A stretch of 64,000 bases of DNA from Symsagittifera roscoffensis (GCF_963678635.1 NC_087062.1:28358833-28422832); one strand, 5' to 3'; shown: positions 32,256 to 44,199, numbered from the stretch's first letter. The notes: generated by a model not told the origin, from the letters alone. Program-made: numbers and translations.

Positions 32256-32797
32256 CTCTTTTTCGTTGGCATCCCTAGCACCGGTGCCTCACACAATTTG
32301 GTAATGTACTACGTCGATGACGTGGTAATAGCGACGCCTACAATGGAAGACCACATCTCGCACTTTGACGGTTTGCACTTTAGTCCTGACCTCTTCATGC
32401 ATGCAAACACCTCGTCTAGTCCCTCGATGTGGTCTTTCATTGTAGGCATCGCTATTACCACGTCATCCGCGTAGCACATTACCAAATTGTGTGAGGCACC
32501 GGTGCTAGGGATGCCAACGAAAAAAGATGTACGTGCTGGACACGGATGCGTCGGTAGTCGCGATTTCTGGCATTCTCCATCAAGAACAGGAATGGAACGG
32601 GAAGACAGTCTTGAGACCAATAGCGTACGGGAGTAAAGTCTTGAGTGATACGGAAATGAAGTACGGGGCGCCGAAAGCAGAGATGTTCGCGGTGGTTACC
32701 TTTTTCGAGAAATATAGAGCATACCTAGACAGTGAGCCATTCAAGCTGCGAGTCGACGTCAGGGCACTCAGCTGGCTGAAGACGTACTCAATGGACC
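31985..32797. repeat. Large palindrome carrying RT motif C and RNase H
   Basis: Left arm (about 31,985-32,357) and right arm (about 32,425-32,797) are inverted copies with a spacer near 32,391. Each arm joins NLVM-Y/C-Y-V/A-DDVVIA (RT motif C) directly to the start of RNase H through FVGIPSTGASHNL, losing the RT thumb. The arms differ by a few substitutions (YVDD versus YADD). Confidence 0.85.
32527..32797 (+). pseudogene. Inverted RNase H fragment (palindrome right arm)
   Basis: On the plus strand this reads the same RNase H start as 31,985-32,255 on the minus strand (YVLDTDASVVAISGIL to WLKTYSMD). It ends where element A RT sequence resumes in the opposite orientation. It is a rearranged copy, not a gene. 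Confidence 0.8.
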
Positions 32798-32799
32798 AC

Positions 32800-33137
32800 A
32801 TTACCAAATTGCCGTATTTCTTTGTCACACCTATCAATGCGTGTGCCATCAACCGTTGAAATGAGGCCGTGGCATTGCATAGACCAAATGGTATCCATTT
32901 CCATTGAAACAGCCCTAGCTCGCAGGCGAACCCTGTTTTGTCCCTGTCCTGCTTCCTCAGTGGGACTTGCCAAAATGCCGAACCTAAATCAAGAGTCGTA
33001 AAAAACTTTGCATCACCTAACTTAGAGAGGCTCTCATCAATTCTAGGTATGGGATAGGCATCCTTCACCGTGACGGAGTTCAGATACCGAAAGTCGCAAC
33101 AAAACCTCAATTGGTTGCCTTTCTTTTTGGCCATCAC
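32800..33137 (-). pseudogene. Element A reverse transcriptase palm, motifs A and B
   Basis: Reads LRFCCDFRYLNSVTVKDAYP, IPRIDESLSKLGDAKFF, TTLDLGSAFWQVPLR (motif A Asp) and PFGLCNATASFQRLM (motif B), ending at KYGNLVM where the palindrome begins. The DAKFFT residues in front of the catalytic Asp are present here, unlike in element B. A gap with shifts at about 33,140-33,209 separates it from the protease part. Confidence 0.8.
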
Positions 33138-33208
33138 TACTCCACACGTCCACGGTGATTTGGATGGTATGGCTCTATCATATCATACTCTAGTAATGTC
33201 TCTATCTC

Positions 33209-34589
33209 TTATCTACATGCATCCGATTTGTGCGGTGTCATGCGCCTCGCCCCCTTCCTGTGCGGCACCGCAGACTCTTCAAGCTCTATTTCATGTTCAA
33301 CGAAATTACAAAATCCAATGTCTGCCTTATGTCTCGAAAAAACGTCCTCGTTCCGTATTTGCTTGTTATCACTTAATTCATTATAATTTTTCATCCGTAG
33401 GCCTACAATTGCCGCATCGTTCGCTTTCAGCCTTACCCTCCTACTCAAGAATACCGGCGCTCTATTCTCATTTGCCATTATCAGATTTACCGGTTTAATT
33501 ACGTACTTCCTGTCCGGGTTCCGAATCCTGAACTTGGCATTGTTTAGATCAATCGTTACGTCGAAATTCCTGATGAAGTCTCTGCCTAAGATGAACTGGT
33601 CAGACTCGTCTAGGTTCTCCACCACAAGAAAGCTCATCCACAGGTTGCGTTCCCCCAGATTTAGGGCTATTATTGGTGTTCTGCCTAGTACCCGCAGCGC
33701 CCCTTTGTTTGCAGCTGACAGCCGTATTCTTGAGTCTATCAAGTCATCTTTGTCGAAACCCATTCGCTCCCAAGTCTAGATTGGTATAACATTCAAGACT
33801 GCTCCCGTATCAAGTAACCCGCGTAACTTATTCTTTTTGCCACTTATGTCGAGCACGTGTGCTGATACGTCTGCATCCGTCCCGATGTGCATTGTATCCT
33901 CTTCTAACATTGCGCAGTGTCCAATCGATCTTACTTTTAATTTTTCTTTGCCCACGTAGATCTGTCCGGCTAGGTCATCATCACATGTTATCATGGTTTT
34001 CGTGTAGATGTTTATCCCATCTATATTTAACATCACCTCATGCGGACCATAAGTTTCTGTGTATCTATTCTCCACACGGACTGACTTGCTGTCACCTCTT
34101 GTGAGTAGCGCCCTCAAGTCTCTAGAAGTCATCAATGTGCATTTTTGTCTGGTCGCTGGATTCGCTCAAGTGCCTCGTTACTTCATGGCCGCCCACAGTG
34201 ATTATCGACGTTATCCTGGCTCCGATCTTTGTTATGCCGAAAGGTTTTCCCGTCACCATTTTCAGAGTGTTCCAATTTCCACTCTTTGTCGCTCCCACTA
34301 CGGCTTCTGGCACTGGCACTGACCAACTTAACGTCTCGTTTAGCTTCTGCTTTTCAATCTCCTGTTTTAATCTTTGTTCTATCTCCTTCGTGGCTAGGTC
34401 CTGTTTCACTTTGTTAATAGCCTCCGCAGCTGCTCTCTCAAAATTTATCTCTGGAGACTTCCTGGTCATGGTCTCCTCGGCATCATTGACTTGCGTTACC
34501 GCTTTCACCGTCTTCGTCGGTAGTTCCGCATTCGGTGCCTCTGAATTTCTTGTTTCAAACTCGGTTTGTCTGTTCCTCGTGTTCTGCAC
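33209..34589 (-). pseudogene. Element A protease region of Pol
   Basis: Three frames: 34,589-34,122, 34,135-33,776 and 33,763-33,209. RGLLDTGAVLNVIP is the retropepsin catalytic D-T-G, and FILGRDFIRNFDV is the conserved C-terminal strand (G-R-D) of Ty3 proteases. The upstream part has the INKVKQDLATKEIEQ helix and YGPHEVMLNIDGINIYTK, both shared with B. The stretch before KHKADIG (R-H-K-A-D-I-G here) has lost about 100 residues relative to B. The protease would cut Gag-Pol. Confidence 0.75.
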
Positions 34590-34619
34590 CGCCGCTAACG
34601 CTTACTTGTGTTTCGGATG

Positions 34620-36512
34620 ACTTTGATTTTTTACTGCTTCCCAAAATAATGGACAGTCCATCCTAAAGTTACCCTCTTGATTGCAGAAGAAGCATCTCGC
34701 ACCAATTTTGATGATCAGGCCACTGTAGAACTCGTGTCCTTCCTTCTGGCTAAAATATCTTCCTCATCCGGAGCATACCCCAGGCTCTTCATGCCTTGTT
34801 TATACGTCGTGCAGTCCGCCACTTGATGATCCACTGATCCACAATTTGCTCATGACCTGCGTTTGTCCATATCATCTCTAGGCTTATACCATGCCGAACT
34901 CTGTGGTTGACTTCCCCCTTTGCATGTTCCTGTTGTCCGAGTATGAGTTTTTCGTGGGTTTCATCAGCATGTACTCTCTTGACTTCTGTCTCATCTCTTC
35001 TGGAGTCGGTGCACTATCTTTCGACAGTGTATAGTACGTTGCTAACATTGTTCTCAAGTCGTCACTTTTTACCCCATCGATTAACTTCGAGGCGATGCTA
35101 AAGTTCCTTCTGTTTGTTGACTATTCGGGGTCACTCCTTCGTCTCAAGTTCTCAAGATCATCCAGGAACCGATCAATTGATTCATCGTCACTTTGCCTTC
35201 TCTTTTCAAATCTCATCATTGCTTGGTGACCCTTCACGCTTGACCCGAGTCGATTCAACAATATCTCGAAGATTTTGTCCGCAGTGTCGCGTTCCTCTTC
35301 CTTCTTTGCAACTACGCATTTCAACGCCGTGCCTTTTAAGTTGCTGAGTATCGCTGTGCAGGCTTGTCTCTCGTCACTCAAGTTGTCCTGTTCCAAATGT
35401 AGTCTCATGACTTCTACGCAAGTATCGATGCATCCGTCTGAGTAGTCCTTAAATTCTTTTGGCTTCTTGAAGGTTTTCCTGGATTTGCCACCTCCTCTCT
35501 CACTCGAATCAGTGTTTCTCGTAGCGAACGCTTCTAATGACCTCTTCATCATCTCCCAGGTGCTAGCCCACGCTTAATAATTGAGCCCACGCTTGAGGTC
35601 CCACTCTTAATAATTGTCTTCGCCCCCCTGGACCGATGCTCGCTGCGCCCCGGGGTAACGGTAATGGTGTTGACTCACGCTTGTTCCGCTGTGGTTCCAC
35701 GAAATCAACTCTGCTGCCTTGCGTTCGATCCGTTACCGGCCTGTCTTGTGATGTAGAGCTTCACAAGATGGCATCCAGTTTGGCCTGTATGGCACATGAA
35801 CTCTCAGCCTGGTCCCTGCTCATTGTGTCCATTCTCGTTTCCAGACTCCCTAACTGGCTGTTCACAGCGTCATACCGTTGCTTCATTACTTGCATGTCTT
35901 TGTTGATATTTTCCTCGCGGTCTTTGTCAGTGGTCTCTACCTTGTCTGACATTTGCTGAAGCTTCTCCTCCGTCGCCTTCGCCAGATTGAAGTAGTTGTC
36001 CAGGTACTCGTGTTTGTTGTATCTTAAGTCCTTCTTTATCACTTCTCGATCCTACTCGCTGCACTTAAGTCTTCGTTGCCCCATGACGAGATGTTGCCCC
36101 ATGTTTGGCCTGATCATCATCTCTGTTGATATCTGTCGTTCTCGTGGAAACTGCTCCAAACGTTTTGCCTTTACCGGCTTTCTGTTCTTATTCCAATATG
36201 TCTCTCGACTTCATTCCGACCATCATTGCTATCCTCTCTGTGAATGACGTTCTTTTCACTTGAGACTCGTCCTTTATCGTTTCTTGCGTGTTGCCCGTCG
36301 TGTCCTCCACAGTGTCTATCTGTGAGAATTCCATTGACTTTTGCTTTTGTTTTTCTGCATTCGGCATCGGTGTCGACTCCGTTGTCTTCTTCTCCACTTC
36401 ATCAACACTCTGATCTGGTGTCTCAAGATCAATTTCTATAGCAGGTTCCGTCCGTCCCTCTTCAGCGCTTCCTCCAGTCTTTTTTTCCTTTGCGCTTCTT
36501 GTGTTGACCATG
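34620..36512 (-). pseudogene. Element A gag, fragmented
   Basis: ATG at 36,512-36,510 (MVNTRSAKEKK..., comparable with MRLRSEK in B). Pieces: acidic N-terminus to 36,188; coiled coil 36,042-35,761; capsid region 35,552-35,121 with CIDTCVEVMRLHLEQDNLS, FEILLNRLGSSVKGHQAMM and ESIDRFLDDLENLRRRS. At 34,653-34,694 a second knuckle reads CFFCNQEGNFRMDC, i.e. C-x2-C-x4-N-x4-C with the His replaced by Asn. A Glu codon stands where B has the amber codon. The gag-pol junction therefore has no stop at this spot in A. Frames are interrupted at least five times. Confidence 0.7.
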
Positions 36513-36839
36513 CTCACTGAAAAGTTCTTTCTTGTTCTTTTTTGGTCCGCCGGCATCCATTTTTGTTGCGACGAGTTATGTTTTGTCTTTGACTCTAGAA
36601 CTCTTTTTTCTGCTATTGGTACCTACTTCGCCTCATGATTTTTATTCAAACTTTTTTCTATCTACAATATTAATATTCACAAATTTCTATTCTACGGATA
36701 AAAATTCTAGAAATAATCCTAATTTCCTTAAGTAAAGTAAATCTCCAGTTCGTGATCTTAATAAAATGGATCTTTCACGTTTTAATCAATCGGATTGGTC
36801 CTTTTGTTTTTAATTGAGCGTTGAGCTATTTCGCACTGT
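36513..36839. other. Upstream of gag A, no gene recognised
   Basis: AT-rich leader-like sequence between the gag start and the minisatellite. Confidence 0.4.
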
Positions 36840-38570
36840 CCCAAGACCTTCAGGTACCGTCACACAACTTTTTTGTACCGTCCCATGACTTCCTGGTACT
36901 GTCCCAAGACTCTCAGGTACTGTCCCAAGACTTCTCTTATCTGTCCCAAGACTGCCTGTCCCAAAACCACTCTCCCACGACTTCCCGTCTCAAGACTGCC
37001 TGTCCCAAGACTGCTGTCCCAAGACTGCCTGTCCCAAGACTGCACTGTCCCAAGACCACTGTCCCAAGACTGCCTGTCCCAAGACTGCCTGTCCCAAGAC
37101 TGCCTGTCCCAACACTGCCTGTCCCAAGACTGCCTGTCCCAAGACTACTGTCCCAATACTGCCTGTCCCAAGACTGCCTGTCCCAAGACTATTTGTCCCA
37201 AGACTACTGTCCCAAGACTGCCTGTCCCAAGACTGCCTGTCCCAAGACTGCCTGTCCCAAGACTGCCTGTCCCAAGACTGCCTGTCCCAAGACTGCCTGT
37301 CCCAAGACTGCCTGTCCCAAGACTGCCTGTCCCAAGACTGCCTGTCCCAAGACTGCCTGTCCCAAGACTGCCTGTCCCCAGACTGCCTGTCCCAAGACTA
37401 CTGTCCCAAGACTGCCTGTCCCAAGACTGCCTGTCCCAAGACTGCCTGTCCCAAGACTACTGTCCCAAGACTGACTGTCACAAGACTGCCTGTCCCAAGA
37501 CTGCCTGTCCCAAGACTGCCTGTTCCAAGACTGCCTGTCCCAAGACTACAGTCCCAAGACTGCCTGTCCCAAGACTGCCTGTCCCGAGACTGCCTGCCCC
37601 AAGACTGCCTGTCCCAGGACTGCCTGTCCCAAGAATGCCTGTCCCAAGACTGCCTGTCCCAACACTGCCTGTCCCAACACTGCCTGTCCCAAGACTGCCT
37701 GTCCCAAGACTACTGTCCCAAGGCTCTTCGGTACTGTCCCAAGACTTCTCTTATCTGTCCCAAGACTGCCTGTCCCAAAACCACTCTCCCAAGACTTCCC
37801 GTCTCAAGACTGCCTGTCCCAAGACTGCTGTCCCAAGACTGCCTGTCCCAAGACTGCACTGTCCCAAGACCACTGTCCCAAGACTGCCTGTCCCAAGACT
37901 GCCTGTCCCAAGACTGCCTGTCCCAACACTGCCTGTCCCAAGACTGCCTGTCCCAAGACTACTGTCCCAAGACTGCCTGTCCCAAGACTGCCTGTCCCAA
38001 GACTACTTGTCCCAAGACTACTGTCCCAAGACTGCCTGTCCCAAGACTGCCTGTCCCAAGACTGCCTGTCCCAAGACTGCCTGTCCCAAGACTGCCTGTC
38101 CCAAGACTGCCTGTCCCAAGACTGCCTGTCCCAAGACTGCCTGTCCCAAGACTACTGTCCCAAGACTGCCTGTCCCAAGACTGCCTGTCCCCAGACTGCC
38201 TGTCCCAAGACTACTGTCCCAAGACTGCCTGTCCCATGACTGCCTGTCCCAAGACTGCCTGTCCCAAGACTACTGTCCCAAGACTGACTGTCCCAAGACT
38301 GCCTGTCCCAAGACTGCCTGTCCCAAGACTGCCTGTTCCAAGACTGCCTGTCCCAAGACTACAGTCCCAAGACTGCCTGTCCCAAGACTGCCTGTCCCGA
38401 GACTGCCTGCCCCAAGACTGCCTGTCCCAGGACTGCCTGTCCCAAGAATGCCTGTCCCAAGACTGCCTGTCCCAACACTGCCTGTCCCAACACTGCCTGT
38501 CCCAAGACTGCCTGTCCCAAGACTACTGTCCCAAGGCTCTTCGGTACTGTCCCAGGACTTCTCCACTAAG
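36840..38570. repeat. 15-bp minisatellite (GTCCCAAGACTGCCT)n with an ~814-bp higher-order duplication
   Basis: More than 100 copies of a 15-bp unit with 12-bp variants (GTCCCAAGACTA and similar). Two long blocks repeat the same order of variants: CTTCTCTTAT occurs at 36,931 and 37,745, and AGGCTCTTCG at 37,721 and 38,534, an offset of 813-814 bp. The unit length is divisible by three and stop-free, so several frames are open across it; these are not genes. Confidence 0.95.
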
Positions 38571-39197
38571 TGTTGGGATAGTGGGAACTCTTCTCTTTTC
38601 GTTGTCGGGACTCTTGAACCACTGTACTTGGTTCCACCACTTGAGCTCTAGTAAAATTTTTTGAAAGAAACCCAATCTTTCTGGCCAAAAGTTAGAATTA
38701 CCAACCCCCCTGTATTTATCTCCCTTCTAATGTTTTGATGTAAGTTGAAACCCAACTTGTTCGGGGTGTCTTGTGATCACCTGTTTGTTCAAAACCGATT
38801 AAACCTTTTTTTACCAAAAGCGTGAAAGTTTGAACAGAGAAAAAAATAATCATAAAAACAGAGAAATAAACCCAACTAAAATTCAAAGGTGAATTGTGTC
38901 AACCTTTTTTTTGAACAAAAAAAATAAAATATGTCTGGTACATGATTGCCACGCGTTTTCCTCCCCCTACTAGCGATCTTATGGAGTATCACAGAAACTG
39001 TCTACGTCCGTTCCCCCCACCCGATCTGACCAAGGTACCTACCTTAATTCGATGTTAAATTTGGATATCCGTTTCTTATAATCTACGCGTGTAAGATTCT
39101 AAGGTAATTAAATCGACGATGTCGATCAATTAGTTACTATAATGTGTCCCCCCTTTTTACAATTTACTACCGCCAACCTCTAACCTAACCAGCCCCC
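38571..39197. other. No gene recognised; left flank of element B
   Basis: Contains T/A-rich stretches and ends CCCCC immediately before the LTR. The base run CCCC is also found after the other LTR (63,501-63,504), consistent with a 4-bp target duplication, though low complexity weakens this. Confidence 0.5.
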
Positions 39198-40084
39198 TGT
39201 AACATTCGCCCAAATACTACACAGCGACGGAACGGAGCGTAGAAAAAGTACCTATTAACGACTGGCAGGCGTCAGTTACCTTAATCCTACTCGTTTTTCA
39301 CCGTCTCGACCTTGCCAGTTGATTTTCTGGTCTGTTTAGGGCAAAGTAAAAAGTTACCATTTTTAGGCCATCAGTCAAACGACTTTTGATCAGCTTTCGT
39401 TTACATGCGAACACAACCACATAGCTGAGTCTCGGATCCTCAAACTACGTGATTGTCATTAAAAACACGGCTCGAACAACCTATTTTAACATATTTTTGT
39501 GTGACAGTTCTATATTAAATCCATTGAAGATGGATTGACCCTTTCCTCTTTCTAGCTACTCATATTCTAAAATATCAAGTTACAGCGGTGTTAATTTAAA
39601 GTTTCACGACATCCAAGTAGCTATATAGTTAGTTTTATACAGTCCCTTCACATAAACAGTCTCTGGGGGACCAAGCCTCCGCTCCCGTGATATTCCAGCG
39701 ATAACGCTCTTATCTCTCCTAATTTGCGTCCCGGGAGGGTTCCGTGGAATATTCCTTCCCCACTGAAGCTTCCTTCTCCACTTCTATCCGCTGACAAGTA
39801 TCTTATCGTGCGTTGTTGCCACGATAAGAGGCTTCGTATCTTCCGTCTCTTGTACGACTGTTTTTCACAATATCTGTCGTTGTTCTGATTTTCTCAGCTT
39901 TTTTGGTCAAAATGGCCGTTTTTCGTATTTCTGAGAAATATCAACTTGAAAATCGAAATTTTAAAAATAAATATTCCAGAATATTCTGACCCTCCTTTCA
40001 AGCACTTTTTCGTTAATAAGGCCTTTATTCTTTCTTTTTCATGTCCCCGGAAGGTTGCGCTGTGCCATCTGGCAGAATGGCACA
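39198..40084 (-). repeat. 3' LTR of element B
   Basis: 887 bp, TGTAAC...GGCACA on the plus strand (the retroelement reads it as TGTGCC...GTTACA). It contains a 10-bp perfect hairpin (39,801-39,829: TCTTATCGTG/CACGATAAGA). A TATA-like TATAAAAC on the minus strand at 39,639-39,632 and an AATAAA on the minus strand at about 40,028-40,023 are candidate promoter and processing signals, unproven. Confidence 0.95.
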
Positions 40085-40820
40085 TACTCCCCGGACAGTC
40101 CCCATCAATGTCCCTATTGATCGCATAACACCGGGTTATCGTCAAGTAGTTATCCAGTTTTCTGTAATCAATCTTACAAATCGCACAAGAAAATGAAATT
40201 TATCTACCCCACCTCAACTCACTACGTGTTCACAAATGGCATCGTACTACATCTCACTGCCTTTTAACATTTTCACAAAATTTGCACCATGAGGAGTGTC
40301 CTAGATAAAATTTCTTTTCTGACTACTTACGTCGTCTTGCCTTAAAATTTCTTTTCGCTCTTTGTGATTAAAAAGTGGGACGTGGCACGGCCACGCACCC
40401 GTTAAAATTAACTTAACGTTACTCACCAAGTATAATCAGTCATTTATGCGGTCCTTTCAATATTAAAACTAAGAAACTCTGTGGCTAGGAAAGTTATTGA
40501 GTTACCCACCCTTCTCGAGCGAGTTTACTCAAACTTACCATGTCGCCACACAGTGAAATTGTGTCTTACACAGGTTAAAAACTTCAATCGTGTTTAAATA
40601 GGTAAATATACTCACCTATGTTCTATATATACATACATAAATAGTCATAACTAAAATTTTTTCTTCAACAATTCAACAATTTTCAAAGTTTGGTTTGACC
40701 AAACTAAATCAAAACAAAAATTTCACAAGTTCAATAATCAAAACTTGGTTGATTGGTTCAAGTTTTAGCACACAAAGACAATCAAGTTTTCTCTCCTTCT
40801 CTTCTCTTCTTCGTTCATCT
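40085..40820 (-). other. 3' untranslated region and polypurine tract of element B
   Basis: On the minus strand GGGGAGTA directly precedes the LTR start TGTGCC, a short purine-rich primer site for plus-strand synthesis. The remainder (40,095-40,820) has no coding motif. Confidence 0.6.
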
Positions 40821-42116
40821 TCATTCCATCACTTCTCCATCTTGATCTTCAGCTTCGCTGTCCTCCAATACTTCCTCCAGCATGTCCATGGAGTTGCGGG
40901 CCGTGCCCCAACTCTCCTGTTCCAACAGCCTCGGTTTGCAACAAGGTAGCAAGTCAACATTAACTTTTTGCTCCCGTTTCCTGCAAAAGCTGTTGTGAAG
41001 ACACAGGCTCATGTTTCGTTCTAGGTCAGCTCTTAAGACCTCTTTCTTCTCATCTTCAGTTACACAAGGCGCTCCAGCTAATCGCTTCACCGCCGTGGTG
41101 ACCGCGTTTCTGTGCGTCAGGAATGCTCTCTTATAGGCTCCTGGTCCTATATCTAGCTGGAAAGATTGATAGGCTTCCGTGTTCCTCGACATGTGACGCT
41201 TCGCGCGTTCATACATCCATGATGTCATCACTGCACGGAACCAAGGCATCAATCTTTGCCTTGACCATATTCTTTCAATGGCTTTAGGTATTCTCAGAAC
41301 CTTGCAGGTGGTTCTGAAAAGATCCAATTAATGACTCATCTTCACGTTGCTCAGCTGTTCAGGAGTCGGCACGGCCGTCTCCTGTTCACTTGTGTCCGCG
41401 TTAGCCTCCAGCCATCTCACTAACAGCATGGCACTAACCACCACGATTGACACCTGTTGATTCTGATCGGGCAACCCCGTAGAGTATAACTCCTCCACGT
41501 CCCATACTAGCATCAGATTCCCGCGTTTGGGGTACCACAACGTCTGCGCCAAGCAGTGGCAAGGATACTCCCCATGGGTTCTCACTATGTTCCTTCGGGT
41601 CCGATACCCTGAGGCTCCCAGTAACGGTTCCACCTCCATCAGAATTCTGTGTAAGTCGTCTTTCTCTTCTATGGTGGGGAATTCAGTGGGTAACGCTCCA
41701 CTCGCTTTCTGCTTCTGGAACTCACTCACATTGCCTTCGTTTAATCTCAGAAACTCTTCACCCACTACGTCTTGCAACTCGCCTTCAGATCTCTTCGGGA
41801 CTGCCCGAAAGATCTTCGCCAATAAATCATGTGACCTCTCCGACATTCTGGCCAACCTTACGCACTTTGGCACAGAGAAAAGTTGGTCAATCAACACCTG
41901 CTGTGTCCTTCCATCCATCACCACCATGTGTGTAGGATATATACTACTGCAATATGGTGCGGAGCTTGAACCCACCAGATATTTTGAACCAGTAGGTTTA
42001 TGATAGGCCTCACTATCTTTCAGATTCATCTCGTTCTCCAGAGCTTCTCTCCAGCCTCCGATCTTCTGCTCCGTTTGCAATGCTCCAGGGAATACTTCCA
42101 CGCTGAGGGACGTCAC
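40821..42116 (-). pseudogene. ORF3-B C-terminal part (262 codons, stop, 168 codons)
   Basis: 42,116-41,328 and 41,327-40,821 are the same frame separated only by TAA (41,330-41,328). The first half contains FSVPKCVRLARMS, VGEEFLRLNEGNVSEFQKQ, RTHGEYPCHCLAQTLWYP and LMLVWDVEELYSTGLPDQN. The second has IERIWSRQRLMPWFRA, DIGPGAYKRAFLTHRNAVTT and MSLCLHNSFC, ending acidic. Both align with element A. No ATG opens the second half here, although A has one at the equivalent place. Function unknown; His/Cys pairs may bind metal. Confidence 0.65.
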
Positions 42117-42150
42117 TAGCTCATGGGCACGCTCCAGGCGCTCAAGCGAT

Positions 42151-44199
42151 TCAACAAAATCCCAAGGCTGTGATCAAATTTACATCCGTCACCCAGTGAC
42201 AGTCCGCGACCAACTCCATGCCACTCTTATCCGACATGCTCAATCTTCCGTACAATCGTGCCAGTTGCCGATGCTGCTCGCTCAGCGTAACCAGGCAGTG
42301 TCCCAGGTTACAAACATGTCCTTCCATCCCACTGTGTTGAGCCAAGCATGTGCCTTGCTTCAACCAATTACTCGATGGACCTTCCTCGGACAGCTCCGTG
42401 GATGGGTTGCTCTTCCGCTTCGTCAATCTCATGGCCAGCAGATGATGTATCATGGCCAGATCATGCAAACTCGCGTCATCATCTAGGTCTAACGTGATAT
42501 CCGCCTTCATGTCCCAGATTAAACCGGCGTTAGGATGAGGGCACCAAGAAGGCTTCATGAGTTCCCACATCGTCACTAGACTGGTTTTCAAGGGACCGTC
42601 CCAAGAACCACAATCAAAACTCACTTGCCCCTTTAGCTCGGGAACCGAGGGTTCGACTACTCGTTCTTCCAAGATAATTCCCAGCTTGGGTTGTTCCACC
42701 ATCAGCATTCCAGTTTCCTTAATACGTTCAACCCAGAAATTGAGTACTATGACTTGCTCATAGTCGAAGTACGCTTCCCTGGCTTCCTCATTCACGAGGG
42801 GATTGTACGCCATCCCCGGTATGCCAGACACATATTGGAACGACTTCAGTTTCCCTAGTGTTGCAAACTCTTTTTGTCCCTTGACTGCTTCGATCAACTC
42901 CCGGCTCACTTTCAATTCTTTGTTGGAACATCTTCTCACTTCTTCCAACTTGCGATAGCTCTCCATGTCATTCGATTCCTTGTTTGGTACAGTCAACGGC
43001 ATGTCCTGATACAGTTCCAGGAGTGCCCTAAGGAAGTTCCTTTCGCAATCAACTCCCTTTTGCCGAATGATCTTTATACATTCTTCCAAAACAGGAGTGG
43101 GGATACGATCCACCACGAACCTGACAAAGCAAAGGGCATTCTTACGCTTAACCCATGCTATCGCAGAATCGTCTTTAGAAATCAACGCTCGCAGAGCTTC
43201 CATCAACTCCAGCTCCTGTTCCCGTGATTTCGAATCATTATTGGTTTCATACTCCGCCCTCTTGATGCCCATCAAGCACCAAGCCAACCGTACTTGCAGA
43301 TCAGTTCTCATGCAAGGATGAGCCAGGTATGCTGCCACCCTAGCAGGTGCATGCATCGACTCGTCGAAGTATCTCTGGAGGGCCGCCCTCCAGGAGATTT
43401 CTAGTAGCTTTTCCAATCCAATTTCGTTCGCTTCAGAGGACATTACCGTGCCGTATTCTTTTCGATTTAAGTTTGAATTCTCCGTGAGCTCTTTCAGATA
43501 TTCACGCATGGCTCGCTTCTAGCTCCAAGCCATCAGGTGCCCTCTCGCTGAGTTTCTCGCTTTCAACATCTCCACATAACCTCCTGCTGGATCTCCCATG
43601 TGGACTGATTCCGGCACAGTGACTCGACTGTACTCGACAACGTCGAGTTGTCCTTCCAGCTTCAGCTTGGCTATGTTGGTCCGCGAGGGCCTGTAATCTT
43701 CAAATCCTCCGGATCCACATTGACTGATGATCTCCATCTCTAATTTAGTGTCTGCCAGGGTTCGTGCTGTTTTCTTTGATTTTACGGCAGTCGTGGTCAG
43801 ACCTGCCAAGAGCATAGGGGGTATCAGATTCTCTTTTTCTCCCCCTGTCAGCGTTGCACTATCTCCTTGCCCGCTCTCGCCTGAACGACCTGCGCTCGTT
43901 AGAGAGGTCACCACTGCGCTGGCTCTCGACTTCACCACTCTCGGGTTCATGGCTCGACTTCCTGTTTTCCCTTTTAGTCGCTTCAGCCCCTTCCTGGCTC
44001 GTCTGACAGGTAATTTCTTTGCAACCTGCTGATCATCGGCACTGTCTTCTGTTACTGACTCGGTCAGAACATCCGACTCCATGGAGTTCACTATTTTCTC
44101 CAAGACCTCACGCATGATGGGTTGGTTCAATCCCACCTTCATTATGGACTGCGTCCCATATCGTCGTATCACGTCCCATGATCTTTCCATGAAATTCAC
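42151..44199 (-). pseudogene. ORF3-B segment (226 codons, stop, 452 codons)
   Basis: 44,199-43,519 and 43,509-42,151 share one frame broken by TAG at 43,521-43,519. A reads through the aligned position with a sense codon. The first part is a basic, Ser/Thr-rich linker (RRARKGLKRLKGK). The second begins MREYLKELTEN and carries SWRAALQRYFDESM, YVSGIPGMAYNPL, WELMKPSWCPHPNAGL and GMEGHVCNLGHC, and is lost by frameshift after VNLITALGFC, which A continues without a break. Mostly helical and soluble; no named family recognised. Confidence 0.65.

Larger units (their letters stand above)
15901..36512 (-). mobile_element. Retroelement A: rearranged giant Ty3-type element with ORF3
   Basis: The minus-strand order is gag, protease, RT, RNase H, integrase (three copies), macro-like domain, ORF3, the same as in element B. 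Protein identity to B is clearly below that expected for one family copy, so A is a separate lineage. The body is disrupted by internal deletions, a palindrome at 32.0-32.8 kb, a tandem array at 25.7-31.4 kb and many frameshifts. No LTR could be found: the 3' side ends against LINE debris at 15.9 kb, and the 5' side runs into a minisatellite at 36.8 kb and then element B. Given extents are those of the coding remains. Confidence 0.75.

Noticed and set aside
36840..38570. CRISPR-like array
   Set aside because: The repeats are contiguous with no unique spacers and the context is a eukaryotic retroelement.
36821..38664. Long plus-strand frames (up to about 590 codons) of Cys-Pro-Lys-Thr-Ala type repeats
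   Set aside because: They are produced by a stop-free 15-bp satellite unit that is open in several frames on both strands; there is no independent sign of coding.
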